DNA of 61,005 bases from Holosporales bacterium (GTDB lineage Bacteria; Pseudomonadota; Alphaproteobacteria; Holosporales; Holosporaceae), in contig CANHKV010000006.1 in the NCBI GenBank assembly GCA_947461445.1, positions 1 through 61,005 on the forward strand, given 5' to 3'. Of the stretch, positions 30,366 through 39,705 are shown piece by piece (within the stretch, counting starts at the first letter, position 1; each line of letters starts with the position of its first letter). Made by a program: the position numbers and the translations under genes. Under the pieces are notes generated by a model. The model saw nothing but the letters and a program-made list of their open reading frames with translations. It had not been told where the DNA came from and did not search any database.

Positions 30366-30481
30366 TGTCCGAATTTTAACAACGTGATTATTTCACAACT
30401 GATTTTCACAGTCTGGGATTTTACAGAAAAATTAACCCACATTTTGCTATTCTTTTGATCACACCATAAAAACCACCAGTC

Positions 30482-31852
30482 ATGAAAGTTCTGATCTGTG
30501 GCATTGGATCCATTGGATCCAGTTTGATCCATTATTTATCATTATATTATGAAATTGTCGCTATTGATCAGGATGCAGAAGCTCTGGAACGCATTTCCTC
30601 TGTATACGATGTGCAAACCATCCGTGGAAGCGCCTCTGATCCACGCATTTTGGAACAAGCAGACCTGAACACCCATTCCTATGTACTGGGAGTAACCCAA
30701 TGGGATGAGGTTAATTTGGTTGCGTGTTACCTCAGTCATCTTTTTGGTGGGGTTACCACTATGGCACGATTGGAAAACAAGGCTTATTTTCAAGATACGT
30801 TTTCCTCGTCTTTGTCCAAATATTTTGAACTCAATTACTCTTTTTCATCCCACCTGGTTTCAACCTCATGCATTTTGGCAAGCTTGGATTACCCGTATTG
30901 CTTTGATGCGTTCCCGGTTTTTAACGGAGCGGCCATGGTTCTGGGCATTAAAATGACGCCTTCTCATCCTTGGGTGGGAAAAACCGTGGCGGATGTTAAA
31001 CATTCTTCTGGCGTGCAATTGATTCGAATCATGGCACACCATAACCACTGGATTCCAAGTTTGACCGATGTTTTGGGGGCTGATGATGCCGTCTATGGGG
31101 TTGTGGGTGTGGCCGATATCCCCTCATTAAATGCCCTTCATGATTTTTCTAATCAGAAAAAAGCAATCCTGTGTTTGGGGTCTTCACCCATTTTATTTTC
31201 CTTTTTACCTTATGCCGTGAGTAGGGGGCTGAGCATAACCCTGTTATCAGACAATGAGGAGGATTTATTGGCGGCATCCCAGCGTTTTCCAGGAATCCAA
31301 TTGATTCAAGGTCCTTATAACGATCCAAAATTATTGAAAACGGCATTAAAAGACCAGGATACGGTGATCAGCATGGGGCCAAGCGATGAACATAATATTC
31401 TTGCGGCCGTCATGGCCCACAGTTATGGAATAAAGCACACCATGGCGTGTATCAAAAATCTGCACTATTTGTCCCCACTTTGCGTTCGTGGCGTGAATCA
31501 AATGATTCATTCGGGACCACGCATTGTGATGGAAATTCTGAAAAAGATCACCCAACAAGAGGACGCCTGGGTTTATCCCCTGCAAGGCATGGCCACAGGT
31601 ATGGTGATCCAAGCTTATGTCCGACCAGCATCAAAAATGGCTGGAACATTATGCCAAGATTGGCAAGAAGATCGTTGGCGTATTATGGCGCTGTATCGAA
31701 ATGACACTCTGATTTGGAATCCAGACACCATTGATGCAGGCGATCATATTCTGGCCACGGCATTGCCCGAAGGGTACGAAGTTTTTCAACATGCTCTGGT
31801 TGTTCCACCATCAAAAAACGAGCCAGTGTCGGCCTTTCCCGATTCAAAATAA
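30482..31852 (+). CDS. trkA: TrkA potassium-uptake regulatory subunit
   Basis: TrkA is the cytoplasmic NAD-binding subunit that gates TrkH/TrkG potassium channels. The 456-residue product has two RCK units: a first Rossmann fold (MKVLICGIGSIGSSL, then D29) with its TrkA-C domain (GIKMTPSHPWVGKTVADV), and a second fold (ILCLGSSPILFSFL) with a second C domain. The second nucleotide motif lacks the full GxGxxG. The channel subunit is not in this window. Confidence 0.92.
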   Translation: MKVLICGIGSIGSSLIHYLSLYYEIVAIDQDAEALERISSVYDVQTIRGSASDPRILEQADLNTHSYVLGVTQWDEVNLVACYLSHLFGGVTTMARLENKAYFQDTFSSSLSKYFELNYSFSSHLVSTSCILASLDYPYCFDAFPVFNGAAMVLGIKMTPSHPWVGKTVADVKHSSGVQLIRIMAHHNHWIPSLTDVLGADDAVYGVVGVADIPSLNALHDFSNQKKAILCLGSSPILFSFLPYAVSRGLSITLLSDNEEDLLAASQRFPGIQLIQGPYNDPKLLKTALKDQDTVISMGPSDEHNILAAVMAHSYGIKHTMACIKNLHYLSPLCVRGVNQMIHSGPRIVMEILKKITQQEDAWVYPLQGMATGMVIQAYVRPASKMAGTLCQDWQEDRWRIMALYRNDTLIWNPDTIDAGDHILATALPEGYEVFQHALVVPPSKNEPVSAFPDSK

Positions 31853-31923
31853 TTTTTTAAAATAATTTTAAAAAAAGCCTTGGAAGGGGTTGTGCCCACG
31901 GCAAAAAGTACGTATATTAATAA

Positions 31924-32000
<77 letters not shown>

Positions 32001-32471
32001 AGAAAAACATGTTATAAACAAGATTCTATATCCATAATTAATTCTTATATGGGTTTTGGAATGGATATTTTTAGGGGCGGGTTTTGTCTTAAAAAAAGCC
32101 CCATTTCCATCAGGCTGATTCTGGGCTGTTTGGGTAAAAAAATCGCCTAACCAAACGTCGATATCATGGAAAATATTGTCTCCAAAGACATACCACTGGG
32201 GTAACGCCCATCCCTGGAATTCTGTACCCTTAAGCAAGATGGCCACCCATCGGATTGGCATTCATCCTGATTCGTGAGGATGCCAGATTGCCATTGATTT
32301 TTGAATGCTTAATATGGATATGTATCCATTTTCAATGTCAAGAGCATATTTAAACACCCGAAAAAATACCGCGTTTACAACATACGTTTGAAGGGTATCA
32401 GGGGGCGGAAATTAGGGAGTCAGTTTAAGTCCACCTAAATGGGTTAAAAACTGGAGTAATCAATAAGGGTG
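32001..32471. other. Intergenic stretch between two tRNA genes
   Basis: About 470 bp without a supportable gene. A minus-strand open frame here runs into the tRNA-Met complement and ends in the well-known artefact peptide; its upstream part is not recognised. Confidence 0.5.
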
Positions 32472-32543
32472 CTGGGGTGCTAGGATTCGAACCTAGGGAT
32501 GACGGTACCAAAAACCGTTGCCTTACCGCTTGGCTACACCCCA
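32472..32543 (-). tRNA. tRNA-Gln (TTG)
   Basis: Minus-strand cloverleaf: acceptor TGGGGTG/CACCCCA, D-arm GCC...GGC, anticodon stem ACGGT/ACCGT with loop TTTTGGT (anticodon TTG), T-arm CTAGG/CCTAG with TTCGAAT, discriminator G. CCA is not encoded. Confidence 0.96.
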
Positions 32544-32717
32544 ATGCTTTTTTATTGTATCAAAACCCGTGACGCACAACAAGTCCCAGCACAGAGTTTT
32601 TTTAATCCAAGATTGTCATAACCAAAGAAAAACAGGCAAAAAAAATGCCCGTTTAGAAGAATATTCTGTCAGGGCAATACAAAAAATCGATCAACAGACC
32701 GATTGAACAATGGCAAA

Positions 32718-32855
32718 TTACGAAGAAGCGGATTCTTCTTTTTCGACTTCTTCTGTTGCTGGTGCCTCTTCTGTGGCATGTGTCGTTTCTGTGTTTGCAG
32801 TTTCAGCAGAAACAACAGAAACCAACAATGCCAACATTAATGCATATCTTGTCAT
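32718..32855 (-). CDS. Small acidic exported peptide (45 residues)
   Basis: ATG at 32855 opens a 45-residue frame ending in TAA at 32718. It has a textbook signal peptide (MTRYALMLALLVSVVSAE, cleavage after VSA) followed by a Thr/Glu/Ala-rich acidic mature peptide of about 28 residues without cysteine. GGAG stands 8 nt before the ATG, one of the better Shine-Dalgarno sequences here. Too short to recognise. The acidic low-complexity style resembles the tails of other exported proteins in this window. Confidence 0.65.
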   Translation of the reverse strand: MTRYALMLALLVSVVSAETANTETTHATEEAPATEEVEKEESASS

Positions 32856-33026
32856 TTTATTTTCTCCGTTTTCATAGGTTTTACAGGATCACCATAACCT
32901 TGTTTTAACCTCTGTGGCAATAGGGTTAAAAAAAATAGTCTAAAATTTGCAAAAAGATCGTTTCAGCGTTGATTTTTTTACCCCGCAGACGTATGATAAG
33001 ACTAATCATTTTATAGGATTCCATCA

Positions 33027-33248
33027 ATGGCCGTCCCAAAAAAGAAAACGAGCCCCTCTCGACAAGGGATGCGCAGCTCTGGTAAGCATGTTCACGTTGA
33101 CAATATGGTATTATGCAACAACTGTGACGATTTTCGTAGGCCCCATCATATGTGCTTGCATTGTGGTCATTACAATGACCGTCATGTGATGACCACCAAG
33201 TCTCAAAAACGTGCCCAAAGAGCACTGGATGGCACAGAGAGTACATGA
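33027..33248 (+). CDS. rpmF: 50S ribosomal protein L32
   Basis: The 73-residue product starts [18 protein letters not shown], the invariant L32 N-terminus, and carries a zinc-ribbon-like CNNC...CLHC (near residues 30-46). Its stop overlaps the plsX start (ATGA at 33245), the classic rpmF-plsX pairing. Confidence 0.96.
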   Translation: MAVPKKKTSPSRQGMRSSGKHVHVDNMVLCNNCDDFRRPHHMCLHCGHYNDRHVMTTKSQKRAQRALDGTEST

Positions 33249-34276
33249 CTTTACTCGCTGTTGATGTTATGGGGGGGGACGATGCACCGCATGTGTGCAT
33301 CGAAGGAATATCTATATTTCACAAGAAATATCCTGATGCTCAATTTTTACTCTTTGGGGATCAGGCAGTTATCGCCCCTCTTTTAAATGCATACAAAAAC
33401 GTGGAACCCGTTTGTACCATTGTTCACACGGATGAATGCATTTCGTCCACAGCCAAACCATCTGCCGTATTGCGTCAATGGCCACGTTCCAGTATGCGTT
33501 TGGCTCTGGAGGCGGTATCCAGTAAAACGGCGAATGCCGCGGTTTCAGCAGGAAACACGGGGGCTTATTTGGCATTGGCCAAGAATATTTTAAGAACGCT
33601 GGGTAGCATTGACCGACCCGCCATTGCATCCCAATTTCCCAGCAACAATGGTCATCTGATTATTTTATTAGATTTAGGGGGCACTCTGGATGCCTCTTCT
33701 CGAAACCTGATTGAATATGCTCAGATGGGCAGCATTTTTGCAGAAAAGGTTTTAAAGATTTCTCGACCCAGCATCGGTCTGTTGAATGTTGGAAAAGAAG
33801 ATACCAAAGGCAGTGACACTTTACAACAAGCGTTCTTAAGCTTGAAATCATCCGGTCTGAATTTTCAGGGTTTTGTGGAAGGTCACGACATTGCCATGGG
33901 CACCGTTTCCGTGGTGGTGACCGATGGATTTTCTGGAAACATTGCATTAAAAACAGCCGAAGGCATTGCCAAATTATGCTTTTCATCGTTAAAAAACAGC
34001 TTTTCATCCCACTGGTGGGGTAAAGTTGTGGGCATATTGGCCAGACCTTTTTTAAAGGATCTTCATAACCGTTTTGATCCACGAATTTACAATGGCGCCA
34101 TATGGCTGGGCCTGAATGGGATTGCCGTTAAAAGTCATGGTGGAACCGATGCTGTGGGTTTTTCTCATGCTTTGCAAATGGCTTATGACATGGTTCAGGC
34201 CAATATTGTTTCAGAAATTGAAAAATCCTTAAATGTCAAGGACGATGATGCCAAAGGCTCCCCCATCTTGACTTGA
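33245..34276 (+). CDS. plsX: Phosphate acyltransferase PlsX
   Basis: PlsX converts acyl-ACP to acyl-phosphate for phospholipid synthesis. The 343-residue product begins [19 protein letters not shown] and includes [40 protein letters not shown] and [17 protein letters not shown], all typical. It is translationally coupled to rpmF. fabH, often third in this operon, is absent. Confidence 0.96.
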   Translation: MTLLAVDVMGGDDAPHVCIEGISIFHKKYPDAQFLLFGDQAVIAPLLNAYKNVEPVCTIVHTDECISSTAKPSAVLRQWPRSSMRLALEAVSSKTANAAVSAGNTGAYLALAKNILRTLGSIDRPAIASQFPSNNGHLIILLDLGGTLDASSRNLIEYAQMGSIFAEKVLKISRPSIGLLNVGKEDTKGSDTLQQAFLSLKSSGLNFQGFVEGHDIAMGTVSVVVTDGFSGNIALKTAEGIAKLCFSSLKNSFSSHWWGKVVGILARPFLKDLHNRFDPRIYNGAIWLGLNGIAVKSHGGTDAVGFSHALQMAYDMVQANIVSEIEKSLNVKDDDAKGSPILT

Positions 34277-34897
34277 TACCCTTTCATACCCTGATTCAAT
34301 ACTCGATTTTCCATACTGTATCTTTCCTAGGGAATTTTACGAGAGCATTGCGTGCTTTTCACAGCATTTTTTGGTTTATACCTTGTCCAACAGTTTTGAT
34401 TATTTTTCATCCCTTTTAGAGTTATTGGGATACAAGGCACAGCCTGTTGTAAGGACAAAGATGGCATAAACTTGACGTCTTTTTCAAAGATAACAGGGCC
34501 AAAAAACTAAAAAAATGAGTGTTCTAGATATGAATAAAAATCGTTTAAAAATTTTGTAAAAACCACCATTTAAAATTTAAAAATTTTATACACAATCTCT
34601 GATTAATTCATTTTAATGCAATTTATTTTGAAAAAACCATCGACAAATTAGGTATATTCAGCGCTGTTTTTTATCGTCAATCCTGTAATAGAGGGCGGAA
34701 GAAGAGGCAGAACGAATCACCTGAATCAGAAAAGAAACCTGAAAATAGGCAGAATGAGAGTAATAAGGGGGGGGGGAACTGCCTAAACCTCGGACAGAAG
34801 ACCCGAGCATTACACGTCACAAAGTGAAGAAACTTCGGACAGAATCCATACACACCGCACGTCACCAGGTCAATGAACGCCCCCTCATACTGGCCCC
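34277..34897. other. Long intergenic stretch with degenerate direct repeat
   Basis: About 620 bp, the first half AT-rich. A plus-strand frame (about 34604-34830) reads a charged Lys/Glu/Asn-rich stretch but has no start codon after its upstream stop, so it may be a gene remnant. At about 34789-34868 two degenerate about 40-bp copies share CTCGGACAGAA/TTCGGACAGAA and CACGTCAC. A run of nine or ten G lies near 34770. No gene can be supported. Confidence 0.45.
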
Positions 34898-36439
34898 CTA
34901 GGATACCAAAAATAGGGGGTTTTCAATCAAGTTTTGAAATGTGGTTAAAAATTCTGCTGCCACCGAACCATCAATGACCCGATGATCGGCCGCAATGGTG
35001 GCCTGCATGACTTTACCTACCACCACAGCGCCATCCTGCACCAGGGCACCTTCTTTTGTCGCGCCGATGGCCAAAATACCTGTATGTCCAGGATTGATAA
35101 TGGGGTTAAACTGGTCGATCCCCATCATACCCAAATTGGTCAAGGTGAACAGGCCCCCCTGATATTCATTGGGAAATAATTTCCCATCACGCGCACGCCC
35201 AATCAATGATTTTAATTCTAGAGCCAGAATACGCAATGGTTTTGTATCGGCAAAACGCACAATGGGCGTGATTAATCCTCCGGTAATGGATACGGCTATG
35301 GCCAAATCCACATGATCGTGTTGCACCGCATGGTGGTCATCGCCCCACATTAAACGCATTTCTGGTACTTTTCTTAAGGCTACGGCACATGCTCTGACCA
35401 TAAAATCATTGACAGAAAGGTCTTTGCTGTCGCCATTCATTCCATGACGTAACGCCAACAACCCATCCATACGGCATTGCACCGTCAGATAAAAATGCGG
35501 CACTGTCTGTTTCGACAAGGTTAAACGCTGAGCAATGGTTTTACGCATACCAGACAGAGGCACGGGCGTGGTGGACGCCACAGTAGGATCGAGGACCACA
35601 GAAGCAAGAGGCTTTTGACCAGTCGCCCCAGAACCAGCAGAACCGTTACCCTGATTTTCCCCAGATATAATGGGCATTAATGCATGGTGTTGCAAAAATT
35701 CAGACGATGATTGGGATGCCCCACCCACTGGCAGTACAGGGCCATGATTGAGGGCAGAAACCACATCATCCTTGATAATACGGCCTCTGGGGCCCGTACC
35801 GTGCACATGATGCAGAGAAATGCCGTGAATCTCTGCCCATTTCCGTGCTAATGGTGAAGCCATAACGCGATGGCCATCCTGTGGCATCTGGGACTGTTCC
35901 AAAGCTGAATTTTTACCCACAGAACCATTTTGCCTATTGAACCCGTGGGCGTTGGTGTGGGCGCTTGGGTTCAAATGGGCATGGGATGGAGATGATTTTT
36001 CACCCACAACAGATTGTATGGGGGCAAGAGGCAACGATGGTCCCGTTGGTTGTGTCGATGAAGCTTGAGGGGGCTGTGCAGAGGGATATTCTGGCGGCGA
36101 TGCAGGAACAGGTGTAGCGACCGCAACGGGGACCTCAGCATTTCCAAGACCTTGCTCTAATAACCAGGTTTTTGCCATACCTTCTAACTCTGTTTTATGG
36201 CGTAAAACAGCAATGATTGTGCCCACAGCCACATCGTTTGTTCCCCCAGGAACCGCCAAATAATCCAAAACACCCGATTGGGTGGCTTCGACCTCCATCA
36301 CGGCTTTGTCCGTTTCAATTTCCAGCAATAAATCACCGGTATTGACCATGTCATTAACTTTTTTATGCCAAACAATCAGATGTCCTGTGGTCATGGTCGG
36401 TGACAGGGCGGGCATTGTAATGGGTATGGGCATAGGCAA
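34898..36439 (-). CDS. pdhC: Pyruvate dehydrogenase E2 (dihydrolipoyl acetyltransferase)
   Basis: E2 transfers acetyl groups from E1 to CoA in the pyruvate dehydrogenase complex. The 513-residue product has one lipoyl domain (lipoyl-Lys K45 in EIETDKAVMEVE), a long Pro/Ala/Ser-rich linker, an E3/E1-binding domain (ASPLARKWAEIHGISLHHV, then GTGPRGRIIKDDV) and a catalytic domain ending with ADHRVIDGSVAAEFL, which holds the HxxxDG active site. The PALSPTM start is typical of the alphaproteobacterial/mitochondrial type. E1 and E3 genes are not nearby. Confidence 0.94.
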   Translation of the reverse strand: MPMPIPITMPALSPTMTTGHLIVWHKKVNDMVNTGDLLLEIETDKAVMEVEATQSGVLDYLAVPGGTNDVAVGTIIAVLRHKTELEGMAKTWLLEQGLGNAEVPVAVATPVPASPPEYPSAQPPQASSTQPTGPSLPLAPIQSVVGEKSSPSHAHLNPSAHTNAHGFNRQNGSVGKNSALEQSQMPQDGHRVMASPLARKWAEIHGISLHHVHGTGPRGRIIKDDVVSALNHGPVLPVGGASQSSSEFLQHHALMPIISGENQGNGSAGSGATGQKPLASVVLDPTVASTTPVPLSGMRKTIAQRLTLSKQTVPHFYLTVQCRMDGLLALRHGMNGDSKDLSVNDFMVRACAVALRKVPEMRLMWGDDHHAVQHDHVDLAIAVSITGGLITPIVRFADTKPLRILALELKSLIGRARDGKLFPNEYQGGLFTLTNLGMMGIDQFNPIINPGHTGILAIGATKEGALVQDGAVVVGKVMQATIAADHRVIDGSVAAEFLTTFQNLIENPLFLVS

Positions 36440-36607
36440 TCCTGGTTACAGAGAACAATTCTCTTGAAAAATCCTGAAATATAGATTGAATATACCACAC
36501 AGAACAGTATCAGGAAAACTCTGATGCCAGAATTTTATCGTGGCAACGGTATGATGGAATGGTGTGTGATATAGTTCAAGGTACAGAAGGGTTTGTATCC
36601 AACAATT

Positions 36608-37561
36608 ATGAGCAGTATCCTAGATTGTCCGCCTTTTTCACAGAAAAGAAAGCTCATAAATTTTGAAAAAAAGACCCATTGTTTTCAAAAAGAATGGCAA
36701 AACCCCCTGCTGGTACAGGGCCTGGTGTCCACAAAAACCATGGTTTCTCTGGCAAAGCATCTGGATTTCCCTTGGGCACCCTGTCCACTGATGGCTTTTT
36801 CTTGTGGAGAGTGGGGGTGTTCTGTTTTACCCGACATGCATAAAACATCTGTCATTGTGATCCACGAATTTCATCAAACATCAGACCCTTTGATGGCATT
36901 GGGCTTGTTATGTGCCCATTTAAAACAGGCAAAAGCAGAACGAATCGTACTGATCACACCCTATTTGCCCTATGCCCGTAATCCACAGGCAGTGGATGTG
37001 TTGGGAGGAATTCTGGAATCTTTTGGCATCCAATGCCTGATCACCCTAGATCCCCATGGTTCAGACTTGATGCCCCACGTATCTTTTGATATCCGTGTTT
37101 TTTCGGGAATGTCCATTTTTCTTCCTGCATTAAAAAACATCCCCATCGGACGCATTATATCCCCTGATTTAGGCGGAAAAGATCGCGCAAAAGCATGGGC
37201 CCATCGCCTGGGATGCCCGTGGTCTTGTTTATCTAAAAAACGTACGCCCGAAGGGACGGAAATCTGGCATCCCAAACCCGATTGGGTGGGTGAAACCTGT
37301 TTAATCGTGGATGACTTGGTGGATACGGGTGGCACTTTATTCCAAGCCTGCGCTTATCTATTGAATCAGGGTGCCCGGCGTATCATGGCCGCCATTACCC
37401 ATGGTGTATTATCCAAATCCTGTTTGAATCAGATGCAAGCCCATGGACTAGAATCCCTGTGGATCAGTGACAGCATACCTCAATCCATTCCTCAATTGCT
37501 AGGTTCTGACCAAGGACGCTTACACATTCTGCCTTGGACGGAGGTCTTTTCAACCTCTTGA
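36608..37561 (+). CDS. prs: Divergent ribose-phosphate pyrophosphokinase
   Basis: PRPP synthetase makes PRPP from ribose-5-phosphate and ATP. The 317-residue product has the PRPP-binding loop (CLIVDDLVDTGGTL), the ITLDPHGSD segment aligning with the conserved DLH motif and SPDLGGKDRAKAWA aligning with SPDxGG. The flexible-loop region that normally reads YARQDRK is YARNPQAVDVLGG here, losing the catalytic Arg/Lys residues and shortened. It could be an altered Prs or a regulatory-type homologue. ATG 36608 is preferred to the TTG at 36593. Confidence 0.8.
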   Translation: MSSILDCPPFSQKRKLINFEKKTHCFQKEWQNPLLVQGLVSTKTMVSLAKHLDFPWAPCPLMAFSCGEWGCSVLPDMHKTSVIVIHEFHQTSDPLMALGLLCAHLKQAKAERIVLITPYLPYARNPQAVDVLGGILESFGIQCLITLDPHGSDLMPHVSFDIRVFSGMSIFLPALKNIPIGRIISPDLGGKDRAKAWAHRLGCPWSCLSKKRTPEGTEIWHPKPDWVGETCLIVDDLVDTGGTLFQACAYLLNQGARRIMAAITHGVLSKSCLNQMQAHGLESLWISDSIPQSIPQLLGSDQGRLHILPWTEVFSTS

Positions 37562-37581
37562 CCGTCACCCTGTATGCGCCG

Positions 37582-38172
37582 TTAAATGGGCGACAACAGG
37601 GGCAAGCAGCGGGTAATCATTTGCTCTAGTGTATGGGGTTTAGATTCCGACAAAACACGTAAAATAGCGGATTCTGCATCGGCTTTTCGGTATCCCAACG
37701 TCATTAACGCCACAAGGGCATCCTGATGCACATCTTCTGCGCTGCCCACAGACAAAGCCCTTGTTTTTGCCCAACTTTGTGCCTTGTCTTTTAATTCCGT
37801 CATTAATCGATTGGCCAATTTTGGGCCCACACCATCAATGCTGCGCAACACTGCTAGCTGATTTTCTGAAATGGACGCGGCCAAAGCATCCGGTTCTAAA
37901 TCGGACAAAATGGCCACAGCCAAGCGTCCCCCCACACCAGAAACGGCTGTTAGAAACTGGAACCACGATTGCTCTTGCTGTGTTTTAAATCCGAATAAAT
38001 GGCCCTGTCCATCATACACCACCGTTTCAATCCACAAAGAAACACTGTGTTGTACGGATAACTGGGATGCTAACCTGGTCCCCACAGATACAATGTATCC
38101 CAATCCGGAAACAAAAATCCAACAGCGATCGGCCTGAATGCGCAGGATCACCCCCTCTAAAAACCCAATCAC
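37582..38172 (-). CDS. ruvA: Holliday junction branch-migration protein RuvA
   Basis: RuvA binds four-way junctions and loads RuvB. The 196-residue product has the N-terminal OB fold (MIGFLEGVI, ETVVYDGQGHLFGF), helix-hairpin-helix motifs (LTAVSGVGGRLAVAIL and LRSIDGVGPKLANRLMTELK) and a C-terminal RuvB-binding three-helix domain (DALVALMTLGYRKADAE). ruvC and ruvB are not adjacent, unlike in most proteobacteria. Confidence 0.95.
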   Translation of the reverse strand: MIGFLEGVILRIQADRCWIFVSGLGYIVSVGTRLASQLSVQHSVSLWIETVVYDGQGHLFGFKTQQEQSWFQFLTAVSGVGGRLAVAILSDLEPDALAASISENQLAVLRSIDGVGPKLANRLMTELKDKAQSWAKTRALSVGSAEDVHQDALVALMTLGYRKADAESAILRVLSESKPHTLEQMITRCLPLLSPI

Positions 38173-38268
38173 AGAGCCATCCCATCGTTAATATGATGTC
38201 TTGAAAAATCCATTGATAAACAGAAAGTAATAATGGTATGGTCACAGTATACCCTATGACTGGATCAT

Positions 38269-39591
38269 ATGATGCGTGCCTCTGCCTCTTTTTTAGCCCT
38301 TTTAAGGGACAATCCACAGGAATCCCATATTGCATCCCATCAATGGATGTTGCGCTCTGGAATGATTCAACCCATTGCATCGGGTATTTATGCCTGGCTG
38401 CCTTTGGGTTTGCGTGTTTTGAATAAAATTTCAGACATTGTACGGCAAGAACAAAACAGAATTGGTGCCCAAGAAGCCTTGGCTCCCACGTTACAGCCTG
38501 CATCCTTGTGGAAACAAAGCGGTCGTTATTCTGATTACGGAAAGGAAATGTTACGCATTGTGGATCGCCATGACCATGATTTATTATACGGACCAACGGC
38601 CGAAGAAGTGTTTACCTTGCTGTTTCGAACCCACATCCACAGTTATAAACAATTGCCCCAATGTTTGTACAACATTCAGTGGAAATTCAGAGATGAAATT
38701 CGACCACGTTTTGGCGTCATGCGTGGACGAGAATTTTTGATGAAGGATGCCTATTCCTTTGATTTAACGGCCGAGGGTGCAAAAGCCACTTATGCCAAAA
38801 TGTTCCAGTCCTATATGCGCATATTTCATCGTTTGGGTCTGACCGCCATACCCGTACGTGCGAGTACTGGACCCATTGGTGGTGACCTGAGTCACGAATT
38901 TCACATCGTGGCCAATACGGGAGAAAGCGAAATTTTCTATGATGCAGCCCTGGATTCGCCTATGACTGATGGGAGAATTCGTGAATGCATGAGTGATTTT
39001 AATGGGCTTTATGCCTGTGCTGATGATCAACATAGCCCAGAGGCTTGCCCCCTGTCAGGCGAACAATTGCGCACCAAGCGTGGCATCGAGGTTGGTCATA
39101 TTTTTTACTTTGGTACCAAATATTCTGAACCACTGGATGCCTTTGTGATGGATCAGCAAGGAAACCGCGTTCCTGTGGAAATGGGCTCTTATGGTGTGGG
39201 CGTTTCGCGTTTGGTTGGTGCATTAATCGAGGCCAATCATGATGAAAAGGGCATAAAATGGCCTTTATCCGTGGCACCCTTTGCTGTGGCCATTGCTGGA
39301 TTGGGCAAAGGTACAGAAGATATGGCCGAAACCATGTACCAATCCCTGCTCTATCAAGGGATTACAGCTTTTCTGATGGATGTGGATCAAAGTGCGGGGA
39401 AAAAATTCGCCGACATGGATATGATGGGCTTTCCCTATCAAATTCTGATTGGATCCAAATGGCTAGGCCAAGGTCTGGTGGATATTAAAATCCGTGCCAC
39501 TGGGGAAATGATCTCATGCACGCAAACGGAGGCCCTTTCTTGGGTTATGGACCGGTGTGCCCCTGAGGCCAGTGAACCATTGATGGGTTAA
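38269..39591 (+). CDS. proS: Prolyl-tRNA synthetase (short alphaproteobacterial type)
   Basis: A class II synthetase. The 440-residue product has motif 1 (WLPLGLRVLNKISDIVRQEQ), the LAPTLQPASLWKQSGR and GPTAEEVFTLL regions, motif 2 (FRDEIRPRFGVMRGREFLMKD), motif 3 (GSYGVGVSRLVGAL) and an anticodon-binding domain. It lacks the inserted editing domain of the 570-residue form, as in other alphaproteobacteria. ATG codons at 38269 and 38272 are both possible. Confidence 0.96.
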   Translation: MMRASASFLALLRDNPQESHIASHQWMLRSGMIQPIASGIYAWLPLGLRVLNKISDIVRQEQNRIGAQEALAPTLQPASLWKQSGRYSDYGKEMLRIVDRHDHDLLYGPTAEEVFTLLFRTHIHSYKQLPQCLYNIQWKFRDEIRPRFGVMRGREFLMKDAYSFDLTAEGAKATYAKMFQSYMRIFHRLGLTAIPVRASTGPIGGDLSHEFHIVANTGESEIFYDAALDSPMTDGRIRECMSDFNGLYACADDQHSPEACPLSGEQLRTKRGIEVGHIFYFGTKYSEPLDAFVMDQQGNRVPVEMGSYGVGVSRLVGALIEANHDEKGIKWPLSVAPFAVAIAGLGKGTEDMAETMYQSLLYQGITAFLMDVDQSAGKKFADMDMMGFPYQILIGSKWLGQGLVDIKIRATGEMISCTQTEALSWVMDRCAPEASEPLMG

Positions 39592-39705
39592 CGGAAAAAA
39601 CAGTGTTGGTTTTGTGATAAAATTGGGATAAACAGGAGCAAAAAAAGCATTCAGGTGTCTAAAAACATGGTATTATTGAGAAATGAATAATTCTCTTTGT
39701 GCGTT

